Source: Euryarchaeota archaeon UBA557
Lineage (GTDB): Archaea; Thermoplasmatota; Poseidoniia; Poseidoniales; Thalassarchaeaceae
Reading direction: 5' to 3'
Assembly: GCA_002503285.1 (NCBI GenBank)
Contig: DARI01000025.1
Coordinates: forward strand, 35,517-99,516
Length of the DNA: 64,000 nucleotides
This document shows positions 35,978 to 44,762 of the stretch, in pieces; within the stretch, counting starts at the first letter, position 1, and every line of letters starts with the position of its first letter. The position numbers and the translations under genes were made by a program. The notes beneath the pieces were generated by a model, which worked only from the letters and a program-made list of their open reading frames with translations, made no database searches and was not told the DNA's origin.

Positions 35978-37975
35978 TCACATTTTATTGAAAATTCCAG
36001 GTTCCCAAGCAGAAATTTTTCCTGTAAATGCACTAGTCATAACCGTTAATGGGCTAGCAAGATATAATTTTCCAGGGCCCGATCGACCCTGAAAATTTCT
36101 ATTTATAGCCGAAACTGTAACCTGTGAAGAATCATTACTGACGCCCGGGCCTGCACCAATACATGCCCCACATCCAGGATCAATAACTTTAATTCCAGCC
36201 ATTTCAAATAGATCTGTCCATCCATTTCTAATTGACAACTCCTTTACCGCTTTTGATCCAAATTGAATATAACACTCTACTCTCTCATTAATCCTAAGCC
36301 CAGCAGCCAACGCTGCTTTCGTAACCATAGCATAGTATGCAAAATCATCTTCTTTTCCTGCAGTACAGGATCCAGCATATGCAATGTCTATACTTACATC
36401 ACCAATTTCATGTACAAAAGCTCCATTTGTAGGGTCAGAAGGTATACCCATATCAGGATCACCTGGGTGTGCCACCATTGGTAATATATTTGATAAATCA
36501 ACTATGTGAATACCTCCATCATAAACTGCATCCGGATCAGGCATCACAAATCCATCTAGAATTTTTTCTGCAGTAAGCTCAGGCCTCCTTTCCAATAACC
36601 AATCTATTGTTAAAGAATCAGGTTCACATATTCCTGTTTTGGCACTACATTCAGTAGCCATATTACACAGAGTTGCGCGCTCATCCATTGATAGGCTAAC
36701 AAGACCAGGCCCACCAAATTCCATGCTTCTATCTAAAGTTTCTGATTTGGCTGCATAATTAAGCAAAATATGTAAAATTACATCCTTTGCAGTACAACCA
36801 TGATTCAAATTACCTATTAATTCGAATCTTATACTTTCAGGTACCTTTACAAATGCAAATTGATTATGTACCAGATTTGCATATTCAGTAGAACCAACTC
36901 CATATGTTAGTGCATTGGAGGCACCTCCCATACAAGTGTGTGAGTCGGTCGCCTGAATAAAATCACCAACATCAATAAATTCTTCACGAGCAATTTGGTG
37001 ACAAATACCTGGGCTTACGCCATTTACAGCAGAATAATCTCTAACTCCAGTATGTTTTTGAAAAGAATTTTGTAATCTTCTTAAAGTTTCAATTTTTTTA
37101 GTATGAGGACTAAATTTTGGTACTCCAGTTGCATATAACAAATGATCTTCAAATACAGCAAATTTTATTGGGTTTGGTAATGAATATCCATTTCCATATT
37201 CTTGTTGCAAAAATGTATGTACTTGTGCTGTAGTAAATTCATGAGAGTACCCTCCATCGACTTTGGCTAGAACTGCATCTCCAGGCTTTACATACTCTTT
37301 TTTTTGTGTTCTTAGTAGTTTATTTGCAATTATTTTTTCAGCCATTGTCATGGGGCGTTTTTTGGTGTGCGAAATTGGCAGAACAATGTCTCCATTGGTT
37401 AATTTTTTAGCAAAAGAAAATATTCCTCCATTTTCAAGTATTAGTTTTGTTACTGGATCATAATTAGAGGTGAATTCAGATAAAGGAATAACTTCTCCAT
37501 TCTGCATTCTTTCTAACATGGAATACGTCCCCATCAACTGACCCAAATTTATATTATTTCTCTCATGAATTGGTGCAAAGGAAGCAGCAATAATTATTCT
37601 AATTCCAGACCATCTTTCACACTGAGGAGCAGTCTCCCTACTTGATCCAGTGCCTTTCCTATGTCCAGATACTATGACTTCAAAATTTCCATTTATTAAA
37701 GCATTCTTTTCAAAAATGCGTCGACCATTATGCATTAATCCTGCATATGCATTTTCCGCAATTTTAGCAGGGTCATGATCAAAACAGACCCATGCAGGAG
37801 TCATCACATCAGTGTTAATATCATCTAGTAAATCCTCTATTGTCAAATCTTCCATTCTTAAATTAAGGCCTTCATAAAGTTGTTTCGAAATTAATTCTAA
37901 GTCCTTTGTTAAAAATAGAATTCTTTTGCCATCAGTAAGTCCAATATTTTTTGGCGGCCAACTATTTTCAGTCAT
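35978..37975 (-). CDS. Aconitase/isopropylmalate dehydratase-family enzyme with N-terminal swivel domain
   Basis: A 665-residue [4Fe-4S] hydro-lyase. Domain order is unusual: the swivel (small-subunit) domain is first, residues about 55-200, with GHRKGTGSSRETAPQ. The catalytic large domain follows, about 230-665, with TDSHTCMGGASNALTYGVGS, GSCTAGKEDDF and DPGCGACIGAGPGV, which give the three cluster cysteines. Classical aconitase A has the swivel last, and LeuC/LeuD are separate; AcnB has the swivel first, but after a HEAT domain that is missing here. Citrate/isocitrate isomerisation fits the isocitrate dehydrogenase gene at 49 kb. A Shine-Dalgarno region with GGAGGGAGGAGGG precedes the ATG. 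Confidence 0.85.
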   Translation of the reverse strand: MTENSWPPKNIGLTDGKRILFLTKDLELISKQLYEGLNLRMEDLTIEDLLDDINTDVMTPAWVCFDHDPAKIAENAYAGLMHNGRRIFEKNALINGNFEVIVSGHRKGTGSSRETAPQCERWSGIRIIIAASFAPIHERNNINLGQLMGTYSMLERMQNGEVIPLSEFTSNYDPVTKLILENGGIFSFAKKLTNGDIVLPISHTKKRPMTMAEKIIANKLLRTQKKEYVKPGDAVLAKVDGGYSHEFTTAQVHTFLQQEYGNGYSLPNPIKFAVFEDHLLYATGVPKFSPHTKKIETLRRLQNSFQKHTGVRDYSAVNGVSPGICHQIAREEFIDVGDFIQATDSHTCMGGASNALTYGVGSTEYANLVHNQFAFVKVPESIRFELIGNLNHGCTAKDVILHILLNYAAKSETLDRSMEFGGPGLVSLSMDERATLCNMATECSAKTGICEPDSLTIDWLLERRPELTAEKILDGFVMPDPDAVYDGGIHIVDLSNILPMVAHPGDPDMGIPSDPTNGAFVHEIGDVSIDIAYAGSCTAGKEDDFAYYAMVTKAALAAGLRINERVECYIQFGSKAVKELSIRNGWTDLFEMAGIKVIDPGCGACIGAGPGVSNDSSQVTVSAINRNFQGRSGPGKLYLASPLTVMTSAFTGKISAWEPGIFNKM

Positions 37976-38149
37976 TCACATCCCTCCTCCCTCCTCGGCA
38001 CGGTCTGACCCTATATCACAATTTTTGAAAATAAATTTTACATTTTGAAATTTTTTTAATGTATAAATGTATGATATTTTAACTATCAGGCTTAAATAAG
38101 ATGGGCTTTCGCACTATTTTACCTTTACTTAGAAAGGTGGATTGATATC

Positions 38150-39076
38150 ATGGTAAACGACCTCATTGAAGATACAGTAAAATGCACTGAATGCGCAAGT
38201 AGAAATCTAATAAAAGATGAAACCAGAGGTGAAATAGTATGCCAAGATTGTGGCCTTGTATTAGAAGACAATGTAATTGATCAAGGAGCAGAATGGAGAG
38301 TATTTAGCCCAGAACAAGGCGATCAAAGAGCTCGTACTGGAGCACCCATGACTGTTATGCTTCATGACAAGGGGCTTTCAACTGATATAGATTGGCAAAA
38401 TAAGGATTATTCAGGAAAATCAATTTCTAGCAGATATAGAAGTCAATTTTACCGAATGAGAAAATGGCAAAAAAGATCACGTGTAAGCAACGCTACAGAG
38501 AGAAATTTAGCCATGGCACTGGCTGAATTAGATAGAATGGCTAGCAGATTAGATTTACCCAAGTCAATCAGAGAGGCTGCAGCTGTTAATTATAAAAAAG
38601 CCGTAGAAGCTAGATTAATTCGCGGACGATCAATCGAAGGAGTAGCTGCTGCAAGTTTGTATGCCGCATGTCGTCAATGTGCTAACCCTAGAACCTTGGA
38701 TGAAATTGGTGAAGCTAGCCGTACAGGAAGAAAAGAGATAGGACGTACTTACAGATTTATGGTTAGAGAACTTAAAATGAAAATACCACCTACTAAACCA
38801 GAAGATTATATTCCTCGGTTTTGTTCAGGATTAGATCTAGATGCAGAGGTCCAAGCGAAAGCATACGAACTAATTGCAGCAGCTCAAGAAAGAGAATTGA
38901 CAAGTGGACGAGGTCCAACTGGAATCGCCGCCTCAATTATTTATATTGCTAGTGTTCTTTGCGGAAAACGTAGAACCCAAAGAGAAGTAGCAGAAGTTGC
39001 AGGCGTTACCGAAGTCACAATCAGGAATAGATACAAAGAATTAATTCAAAATTTAAATATTGAACTTGAAATATAA
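38150..39076 (+). CDS. tfb: Transcription initiation factor IIB (TFB)
   Basis: Basal archaeal factor that bridges TBP at the TATA box and RNA polymerase. The 308-residue protein has an N-terminal zinc ribbon (CTEC at residues about 12-15 and CQDC at 33-36), the B-reader/linker region (GAEWRVFSPEQGDQRARTGAP), and two cyclin repeats (about 115-205 and 215-305) with SIEGVAAASLYAACRQ and GPTGIAASIIYIASVL. The C-terminal recognition helix TEVTIRNRYKEL contacts the BRE. GGTGG lies 11 bases before the ATG. TATA-like stretches are at 38054-38064 and 38091-38099. Confidence 0.97.
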   Translation: MVNDLIEDTVKCTECASRNLIKDETRGEIVCQDCGLVLEDNVIDQGAEWRVFSPEQGDQRARTGAPMTVMLHDKGLSTDIDWQNKDYSGKSISSRYRSQFYRMRKWQKRSRVSNATERNLAMALAELDRMASRLDLPKSIREAAAVNYKKAVEARLIRGRSIEGVAAASLYAACRQCANPRTLDEIGEASRTGRKEIGRTYRFMVRELKMKIPPTKPEDYIPRFCSGLDLDAEVQAKAYELIAAAQERELTSGRGPTGIAASIIYIASVLCGKRRTQREVAEVAGVTEVTIRNRYKELIQNLNIELEI

Positions 39077-39087
39077 TTGGTGTACCA

Positions 39088-40434
39088 ATGGTTCGCCGTG
39101 ATGCCGAACCTTTAATTTGGGAAAATTGCTCAAAAATATTAGAAAGATACGTAAAAGATTCGTATAATCAGGGCCCTTTGCCGCAACCTCCTCTTGAATC
39201 TCCAGATTTCCCTAGTTCACCTCCTAAAAATTTAGATGTATTACTGTCCAAAACATCCGGTCTCTTTTCAATGGATAAAGCTGGATTCAAAGCAAAGCTA
39301 TCAGAGATAATTGATAGTATGGAGCCAAATTATGTAAAAAGGCATGTTGACCCTGAATCTGAAAGAGAAAAATGGGCGATCAAAAATTTAGAAATAATAT
39401 CAAAAAGAATTATAATTTTACAAATTAGGGATTGGCTTGCAACTGCATTAGATGATACAGCCCCCGATACTGATAGATGGTATTTTGCAATTGCTACTAT
39501 GATTGGGATGTGTTTTGAAGGATCTGAATTATGTAGAGAATATTGCTTTACCTTTATTGTATCTATAGCAATGGCCCAATCTCCATTCTATCGAAGTAAA
39601 GCTATCTCTTCTGGGCCACATCACATGGATTGGGATTCATCAGTAGCAGAAGTGTTACAAGAAAATATCCCTCATCAATCAGGATTGATGGCCGCAAATC
39701 TCATACTTGACTACATATCTTCTTCACCAAAATCATCACATTCATTACTTCCATATTGGATTGAGAGTCTGACTTCCTATCGTATTTTAACTCCACATTT
39801 GAACTTATTTTCAAGAATTAAATTAAACCTCAAAAATTCAGAAAAATCTGAATCTGAAGCATTAATCAATGCAACAGTCAATTTAATACCTGATTATCAT
39901 GAACAGTCAAAAAAGATATTAATTTCTGCAGTTCAAATGAATAATATAGAAATAAGAAAAACTTTGTCAACATCCCTGTCAAAATTATACTCTTATGATT
40001 CAAAACTCACGTTATATTTACTTGATATATTACTATTTGATTCTGATGAAAATATATCAACATTGGCTACATCGACATTAGGTTTGATAATTAGAGTAGA
40101 TACTAATGAGTTTTTACAAAGGGCACCAAAAGTTATTGATAATGGTAATCAAAAAGCTATTCAGGTCCTCATTCACTCTAGCATAAGGGAATATTTAAAT
40201 TTCGATATAATGGATAAAAGTAATCTAATATCGAAGCTATGGATTTTGAGTAATGTTACAAATAGATCCAAAATTGTAAGTTTTATTATGGAAATACATT
40301 CAGCAAATCCATCTTCTTTTTTACGTATTGCCAAAACGATTTTTGAAGAAGATCAAAAATCTTTTTTGGAATTTTATAATTGGATTGGAAGAAGAGATTC
40401 AAAGGTTCAAGAATCTTTAAACCAAATAAAATAA
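39088..40434 (+). CDS. Helical-repeat protein of unknown function next to TFB
   Basis: A 448-residue soluble protein that I do not recognise. Residues about 30-50 are Pro-rich (LPQPPLESPDFPSSPPK). From about 60 to the end it is almost all helix, with short paired helices separated by turns (NIEIRKTLSTSLSKLYSYDS, SDENISTLATSTLGLIIRVD) that suggest HEAT/ARM-type repeats. No enzyme motif is visible. It starts 11 bases after the tfb stop on the same strand and is followed by a methyltransferase 1 base after its own stop, so it may belong to a tfb operon. A scaffold role is the most that can be said. Confidence 0.75.
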   Translation: MVRRDAEPLIWENCSKILERYVKDSYNQGPLPQPPLESPDFPSSPPKNLDVLLSKTSGLFSMDKAGFKAKLSEIIDSMEPNYVKRHVDPESEREKWAIKNLEIISKRIIILQIRDWLATALDDTAPDTDRWYFAIATMIGMCFEGSELCREYCFTFIVSIAMAQSPFYRSKAISSGPHHMDWDSSVAEVLQENIPHQSGLMAANLILDYISSSPKSSHSLLPYWIESLTSYRILTPHLNLFSRIKLNLKNSEKSESEALINATVNLIPDYHEQSKKILISAVQMNNIEIRKTLSTSLSKLYSYDSKLTLYLLDILLFDSDENISTLATSTLGLIIRVDTNEFLQRAPKVIDNGNQKAIQVLIHSSIREYLNFDIMDKSNLISKLWILSNVTNRSKIVSFIMEIHSANPSSFLRIAKTIFEEDQKSFLEFYNWIGRRDSKVQESLNQIK

Positions 40435-40435
40435 G

Positions 40436-41143
40436 GTGATTATAATATCAGTCAATAACAATAACTTTCTAGATATTAAAAAAATCGCGGAAATTGCTCA
40501 TATAAATGGAAATCCACTTTCTTGGTTTGAAACGATTTATTCAGATGCAAATGGTCAAATCGAAGGCATCCCATGGGCTAATTTAATTCCAAATCCAAAT
40601 TTATTATCATGGATTAATGCCCAAAAAGATAACTATTTCAAAAATAAAAAGGCATTGATTATTGGCTGCGGCCTTGGAGATGATGCAATTGCTTTATCCA
40701 AATTGGGAATGGATGTTTACGCATTTGATATATCCGAAACTTGTATAAAATGGTGCCAAAATCGATTCCCCAATTCAGATGTTCAATGGTTTGTATATAA
40801 TTTACTAGAATTGCCCAATTCTTGGAAAAATAATTTTGATTTAGTTGTTGAAGTACATATTTTACAAGCAGTGCATTCAAAAATACGCAATAAACTTGCT
40901 AAGGCTTTATCTCCATTGGTAAGCCAAGATGGTAATCTCATTTGTATTGGCAGAAAAAGATCTGAGAATGATAATGCCCTGAATCCATCTGGACCTCCAT
41001 GGCCATTAAAGAAATCATGGCTCAAAGATCAAATCGAAGATTTGAATCTCATTGAATATCAAATAACTGATAATACAAATCCCAGTAGAATTATTAATAT
41101 GGAGAATCAAAGATATATTGCTATCTTTAAAAAAAATAAATAA
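40436..41143 (+). CDS. SAM-dependent methyltransferase, TPMT/TehB-like
   Basis: A 235-residue class I methyltransferase starting at GTG directly after the preceding stop. The SAM-binding motif I is ALIIGCGLGDDAIALSKLG (residues about 73-91), followed by VYAFDISETCIKWC (acidic ribose-binding residue) and FDLVVEVHILQAV (motif IV region). The N-terminal pattern and EVHILQAV recall the thiopurine methyltransferase/tellurite-resistance group, which act on small molecules. There is no zinc or RNA-binding extension. It precedes the sulfotransferase block and could modify the same glycan or a small metabolite; the target is unknown. Confidence 0.85.
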   Translation: MIIISVNNNNFLDIKKIAEIAHINGNPLSWFETIYSDANGQIEGIPWANLIPNPNLLSWINAQKDNYFKNKKALIIGCGLGDDAIALSKLGMDVYAFDISETCIKWCQNRFPNSDVQWFVYNLLELPNSWKNNFDLVVEVHILQAVHSKIRNKLAKALSPLVSQDGNLICIGRKRSENDNALNPSGPPWPLKKSWLKDQIEDLNLIEYQITDNTNPSRIINMENQRYIAIFKKNK

Positions 41144-41152
41144 TTTTTGATA

Positions 41153-41917
41153 CTAATCTTCAATAATTTTCGATAATAACTCATAATCCAAATCAAACAT
41201 ACCATCTAAAATTGAATTATCTGATACCATATTTTTCTTTCTAATATATCTGATTAATTTTAACAATTTTATTCTTTTAATCATATTAATAATACGCCAT
41301 TTATTTCCAAAGGTACTATGATTATTTGTACTAATCTCACTCCATCCAAATTTTTTAAATAATTTATCTTCTAAATTATTATTTTCAGTCTTAATTACCA
41401 AATCAAATTTTAAAACATTAATTAATGCTAATGCTTGATCCTCTTTCGTTAATTTTTTTAATGGCAGACTAGTTTTTCTAGAAAATACCCTTACATAATA
41501 ATTATCAGAAGTATAAACATTTGGATTTTTAATAAAATCTTCCAACGATTTTTCATTAGTATATCCAGAATAATAATCATAATTAAAGTTAGAAATAATT
41601 CTATTTTTAGGATCTCGGACGCAAGTAATTAGCACCACTCTAGAGTCCTTGGATAGTAATTTAAAATTTGGAGCACCATATTCTGTAGCAACAAAAGTAA
41701 TGCCAGATATTTCACATTCATTAACAAAATCTAATAATTGATTTTTACTGTATTCCCAAATTGGCAATACTTCTCCGATACTGTTTGTAGGGTTTCCATT
41801 GTTATGATTATCGAATAATACTTCATTATTGTTTATTGCCATATTAACAATTAATGTACCAGCAGATTTATGTAAATGCTGGAACCAAATTAATCGATAC
41901 TCTCCCTCAGAGCCCAC
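41153..41917 (-). CDS. Sulfotransferase, carbohydrate type (first of three)
   Basis: A 254-residue predicted PAPS-dependent sulfotransferase. The 5'-phosphosulfate loop is WFQHLHKSAGTLI (residues about 11-23), of the HxxKxxGT kind seen in Golgi carbohydrate sulfotransferases. The 3'-phosphate-binding motif is CVRDPKNRIISNFNY. There is no signal peptide or membrane helix, so it should be cytoplasmic. It is shorter and more diverged than its two neighbours. Base composition is very AT-rich. It converges with the methyltransferase and is divergent from the second sulfotransferase. The acceptor is unknown; PAPS would come from CysD/CysNC. Confidence 0.82.
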   Translation of the reverse strand: MGSEGEYRLIWFQHLHKSAGTLIVNMAINNNEVLFDNHNNGNPTNSIGEVLPIWEYSKNQLLDFVNECEISGITFVATEYGAPNFKLLSKDSRVVLITCVRDPKNRIISNFNYDYYSGYTNEKSLEDFIKNPNVYTSDNYYVRVFSRKTSLPLKKLTKEDQALALINVLKFDLVIKTENNNLEDKLFKKFGWSEISTNNHSTFGNKWRIINMIKRIKLLKLIRYIRKKNMVSDNSILDGMFDLDYELLSKIIED

Positions 41918-42010
41918 GTCCGCTCACATGAGAACATACTTTTGATACAGACGGTCGTTTTCGGATGCTTCAAGGTGCTAGAATAAGGTACATATTAGGA
42001 GACATATTTC

Positions 42011-42913
42011 ATGCAACCAATTGATGCTTTCATTGTAGGAGTTCCCAAAGCAGGAACTACTTGGTTAGCTAATACTATGTCCCAACATCCACAAATTCAA
42101 ATTTCCGATCCAAAAGAACCTAATATTGTAAGCTCCCATAAAGGGACCTTTGATAGAATACTAATGGAGCCAAACTGGCTTGATTATGAAAATTACTTTA
42201 CAAAAAATGGGTTACGTATAGATGCGTCTGTTCATACATTTGCTTGTCCACTTTCTCCCAAAAGAATATTCAACAAAATACCAGATATGAAATTTATATT
42301 ATGTTTAAGGGAACCTATATCAAGAACAATTAGTCATTGGAATATGGTCAGAGATACCAAATCCGATATTGAGAATAATGTAGACTGGTCTGATTTTTCA
42401 ATTGCATGGTCCGATGACCGTCTAAAGAGTAGTTCATTGTATGGCCAATGTATGGAAAGGTGGCTTGAATATTTCTCAATTGATAATTTTTTAATTATTG
42501 ATAGTAACCACATGAGAAATGAGCCAAATAAAATATTATCTCAAGTCGAGAATTTTTTAAATTTAAACTCTCATAATTATATTATTAATTTACAAAAACA
42601 CGCAAATAGTGCAAGCGACCGTAGACCCTTAACTAAATTGGGTAAGTTATTCAGGCGAGCTTTCTCTAACATTCCAAAAACTATTAAGAAACCTATAGTA
42701 AATAAATTACAGTCTATTGATTTGAATATTTACTCTATGCCAATAATCAGTGGTAAACCAAAAATAAGAAAAGTTAACAAAAATTATTATAAAATATGTT
42801 CAAGTATAGTAATCAATGATTTAAAAAAATTTGAAAAACTTACAAATTACTCAACTGCTCATTGGATTACAGAGATCAACCAATATTCTTCAGATTCTAA
42901 TCAAATATCTTAA
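42011..42913 (+). CDS. Sulfotransferase (second of three)
   Basis: A 300-residue sulfotransferase. The 5' PSB loop is FIVGVPKAGTTWLANTM (residues about 8-24) and the 3' phosphate motif is LCLREPISRTISHWNM, with YGQCMERWLEYF downstream as in heparan N-sulfotransferase-like enzymes. The catalytic base is probably a His or Glu in the segment GLRIDASVHTFACP. It is cytoplasmic by sequence. AGGAG lies 13 bases before the ATG. The third sulfotransferase follows 32 bases later on the same strand, and the two are only distantly alike. Confidence 0.9.
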   Translation: MQPIDAFIVGVPKAGTTWLANTMSQHPQIQISDPKEPNIVSSHKGTFDRILMEPNWLDYENYFTKNGLRIDASVHTFACPLSPKRIFNKIPDMKFILCLREPISRTISHWNMVRDTKSDIENNVDWSDFSIAWSDDRLKSSSLYGQCMERWLEYFSIDNFLIIDSNHMRNEPNKILSQVENFLNLNSHNYIINLQKHANSASDRRPLTKLGKLFRRAFSNIPKTIKKPIVNKLQSIDLNIYSMPIISGKPKIRKVNKNYYKICSSIVINDLKKFEKLTNYSTAHWITEINQYSSDSNQIS

Positions 42914-42945
42914 TATTAAAATAATGTACGGAGTTATAAGATATT

Positions 42946-43899
42946 ATGCAATCAATCCTCGACGTTCCAAATTTATTATTGATTGGAGGCCCAAAATGTG
43001 GAACTACTTCTTTGTTAACATGGCTTCGAAAACATCCTGAAATATACCATCCATGGGAAAAAATACCAATCAGTGCCTCAGAGAGTGGTTTTTTATTGGG
43101 AGGAGTGAGTGATTCGCCCTTTAGTCCAACTAAACCAAAAGGCACATTAATATTACCCAATGAAATTAATATGGATAGATATAATCAAGAATCTTGGATT
43201 ATAGATAAATCTCCACAACATCTTTACTCTACTAAAGCCTTAGATTCTGTTGCTAATTTACTACCTAAAGCCAAAGTCATCATAACACTTAGAGACCCAT
43301 ATGATTTATTCATTTCATGGCACGGAGAAATGAATAAATCGATAAATTATGATGTATCTCTTGAAGAATTATTAGTGGCAATAGAAGAAAAATCTTGGGA
43401 AGTAAATACAAATGATCCTGACACATGGTCCTTTCTTACATATCCTCAATACTCAAATTTTGTCAAGTTATGGATAGATAAATTAGGGGAAGATAGAGTG
43501 AGGATAATTACACTTTCTAATATTTCTAAAAATCCTTCTTTTGTACTACAATCTCTCTCTAAATGGTTGGATATAGATTCTGAAAAAATGCCTAATGATT
43601 TTACCATAAAAAATGTGAGTGGCATACTATCAACAAACCCTTTAAGAAAAATTTTACGCAATCCTCCAAAGATATTTTTCTTCTTAGCACGAATATTTCT
43701 TCCAAGTAGAGCACTCCGTAAGATCTTAATCGACCCAATCCGTAGATTAGGCTGGAAACATATTCCAAGCCCGAAATCTACTATTTCTAAAGAAATAGAG
43801 GATAGAGTAAGGGTTAAATTGAGTAAAGATATTGAATTTTTTGAAAACTTACAAGACTATGTCCCGCCAAATGTTTTAATCAATTATGATTTATCTTAA
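42946..43899 (+). CDS. Sulfotransferase (third of three)
   Basis: A 317-residue sulfotransferase. The 5' PSB loop is LLIGGPKCGTTSLLTWL (residues about 10-26), the 3' phosphate motif is ITLRDPYDLFISWHGEM, and DKSPQHLYS before it is the usual K-x-P segment. SWHGEM and YSNFVKLWIDKLG are also typical of the family. The C-terminal 100 residues are basic and hydrophobic (PPKIFFFLARIFLPSRALRK), perhaps for membrane association. Its end overlaps the end of the glycosyltransferase gene by 9 bases, tail to tail, so the pair is fixed in a compact block. Confidence 0.92.
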   Translation: MQSILDVPNLLLIGGPKCGTTSLLTWLRKHPEIYHPWEKIPISASESGFLLGGVSDSPFSPTKPKGTLILPNEINMDRYNQESWIIDKSPQHLYSTKALDSVANLLPKAKVIITLRDPYDLFISWHGEMNKSINYDVSLEELLVAIEEKSWEVNTNDPDTWSFLTYPQYSNFVKLWIDKLGEDRVRIITLSNISKNPSFVLQSLSKWLDIDSEKMPNDFTIKNVSGILSTNPLRKILRNPPKIFFFLARIFLPSRALRKILIDPIRRLGWKHIPSPKSTISKEIEDRVRVKLSKDIEFFENLQDYVPPNVLINYDLS

Positions 43900-44712
43900 A
43901 TTTTTAGATACACCTTTGGGCTCTCCAATTGTATTTTTCCTAATTATCCAGAAAATTGATACTAGCCACGCTCTACTCCATAAATTCCAAGATTCAAACC
44001 TATTCAATTTCTTAACATCATTAGGAGTTTGAATCATTCGTAATTCTCGTTGGAGTTTCCACAGGCTCCCATTTCGCATACTTTCAAATGATATTAACCC
44101 TGCAGCACTTTCTACATATTTTTTTGGATTACATCGATAAAGTAATTGTTCTGATCTTGGATATGGCGCATAAATGCCCATTGACCCCAAAGGTTCAGGA
44201 TGATGCATTATACATTTTGAAGACCACACTATGGAGTACCCTGCGTCAATCACTTTCCATGCCAAGTCTGTATCTTCCCTATGCAGAAAGTACCTTTCAT
44301 CAAAACCATTTACTATTTCTAATGCTTCTCTCCTAATAATTAGATTAGCAGTTTTGAATCTATCCCACTTAAATCTATTAGGCGGATTGTAAGATATAGT
44401 ATTACCAAGAGAATCCTGTGTTGTCATAGCACCTTCAATGCCGCCAATATCAGGATTCTCAAGAATTTCCTGTATTGTTTCAATCCAGTTTTCCGGTGCA
44501 ATACAATCGTCATCAAGGAAGGCTACAGCATCGGCATTGCCTCTCTTCCATCCAATATTTCTTGAAATACCTGGTCCATAGTCTGTTTCTGAATCGTCTA
44601 TGACTTCAATTGAATTAGGGCTAACAGTCTGTTTTGACAGTGATTCTAAGCATTTAGCCAACTCGGCAGGGCGCCTAAAAGTGGGAATTACTACATCAAC
44701 ACTCACAGCCAT
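43891..44712 (-). CDS. Family 2 glycosyltransferase
   Basis: A 273-residue GT-A-fold glycosyltransferase. The nucleotide-sugar domain starts at once (VSVDVVIPTFRRPAELAKCL), with the metal-binding Asp triad AVAFLDDDCIAPENW near residue 70 and the acceptor/base motif YFLHREDTDLAWKVIDAG near residue 145. There are no transmembrane helices, so it acts at the cytoplasmic face. The nucleotide sugar is not known. Its place beside three sulfotransferases suggests that it adds a sugar to the glycan that they sulfate, such as an N-glycan, exopolysaccharide or glycolipid head group. Confidence 0.93.
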   Translation of the reverse strand: MAVSVDVVIPTFRRPAELAKCLESLSKQTVSPNSIEVIDDSETDYGPGISRNIGWKRGNADAVAFLDDDCIAPENWIETIQEILENPDIGGIEGAMTTQDSLGNTISYNPPNRFKWDRFKTANLIIRREALEIVNGFDERYFLHREDTDLAWKVIDAGYSIVWSSKCIMHHPEPLGSMGIYAPYPRSEQLLYRCNPKKYVESAAGLISFESMRNGSLWKLQRELRMIQTPNDVKKLNRFESWNLWSRAWLVSIFWIIRKNTIGEPKGVSKNLR

Positions 44713-44762
44713 GGCTTAAACGACATACTGGCTTATATTTATATGAGTTGATTTATGTTAGT

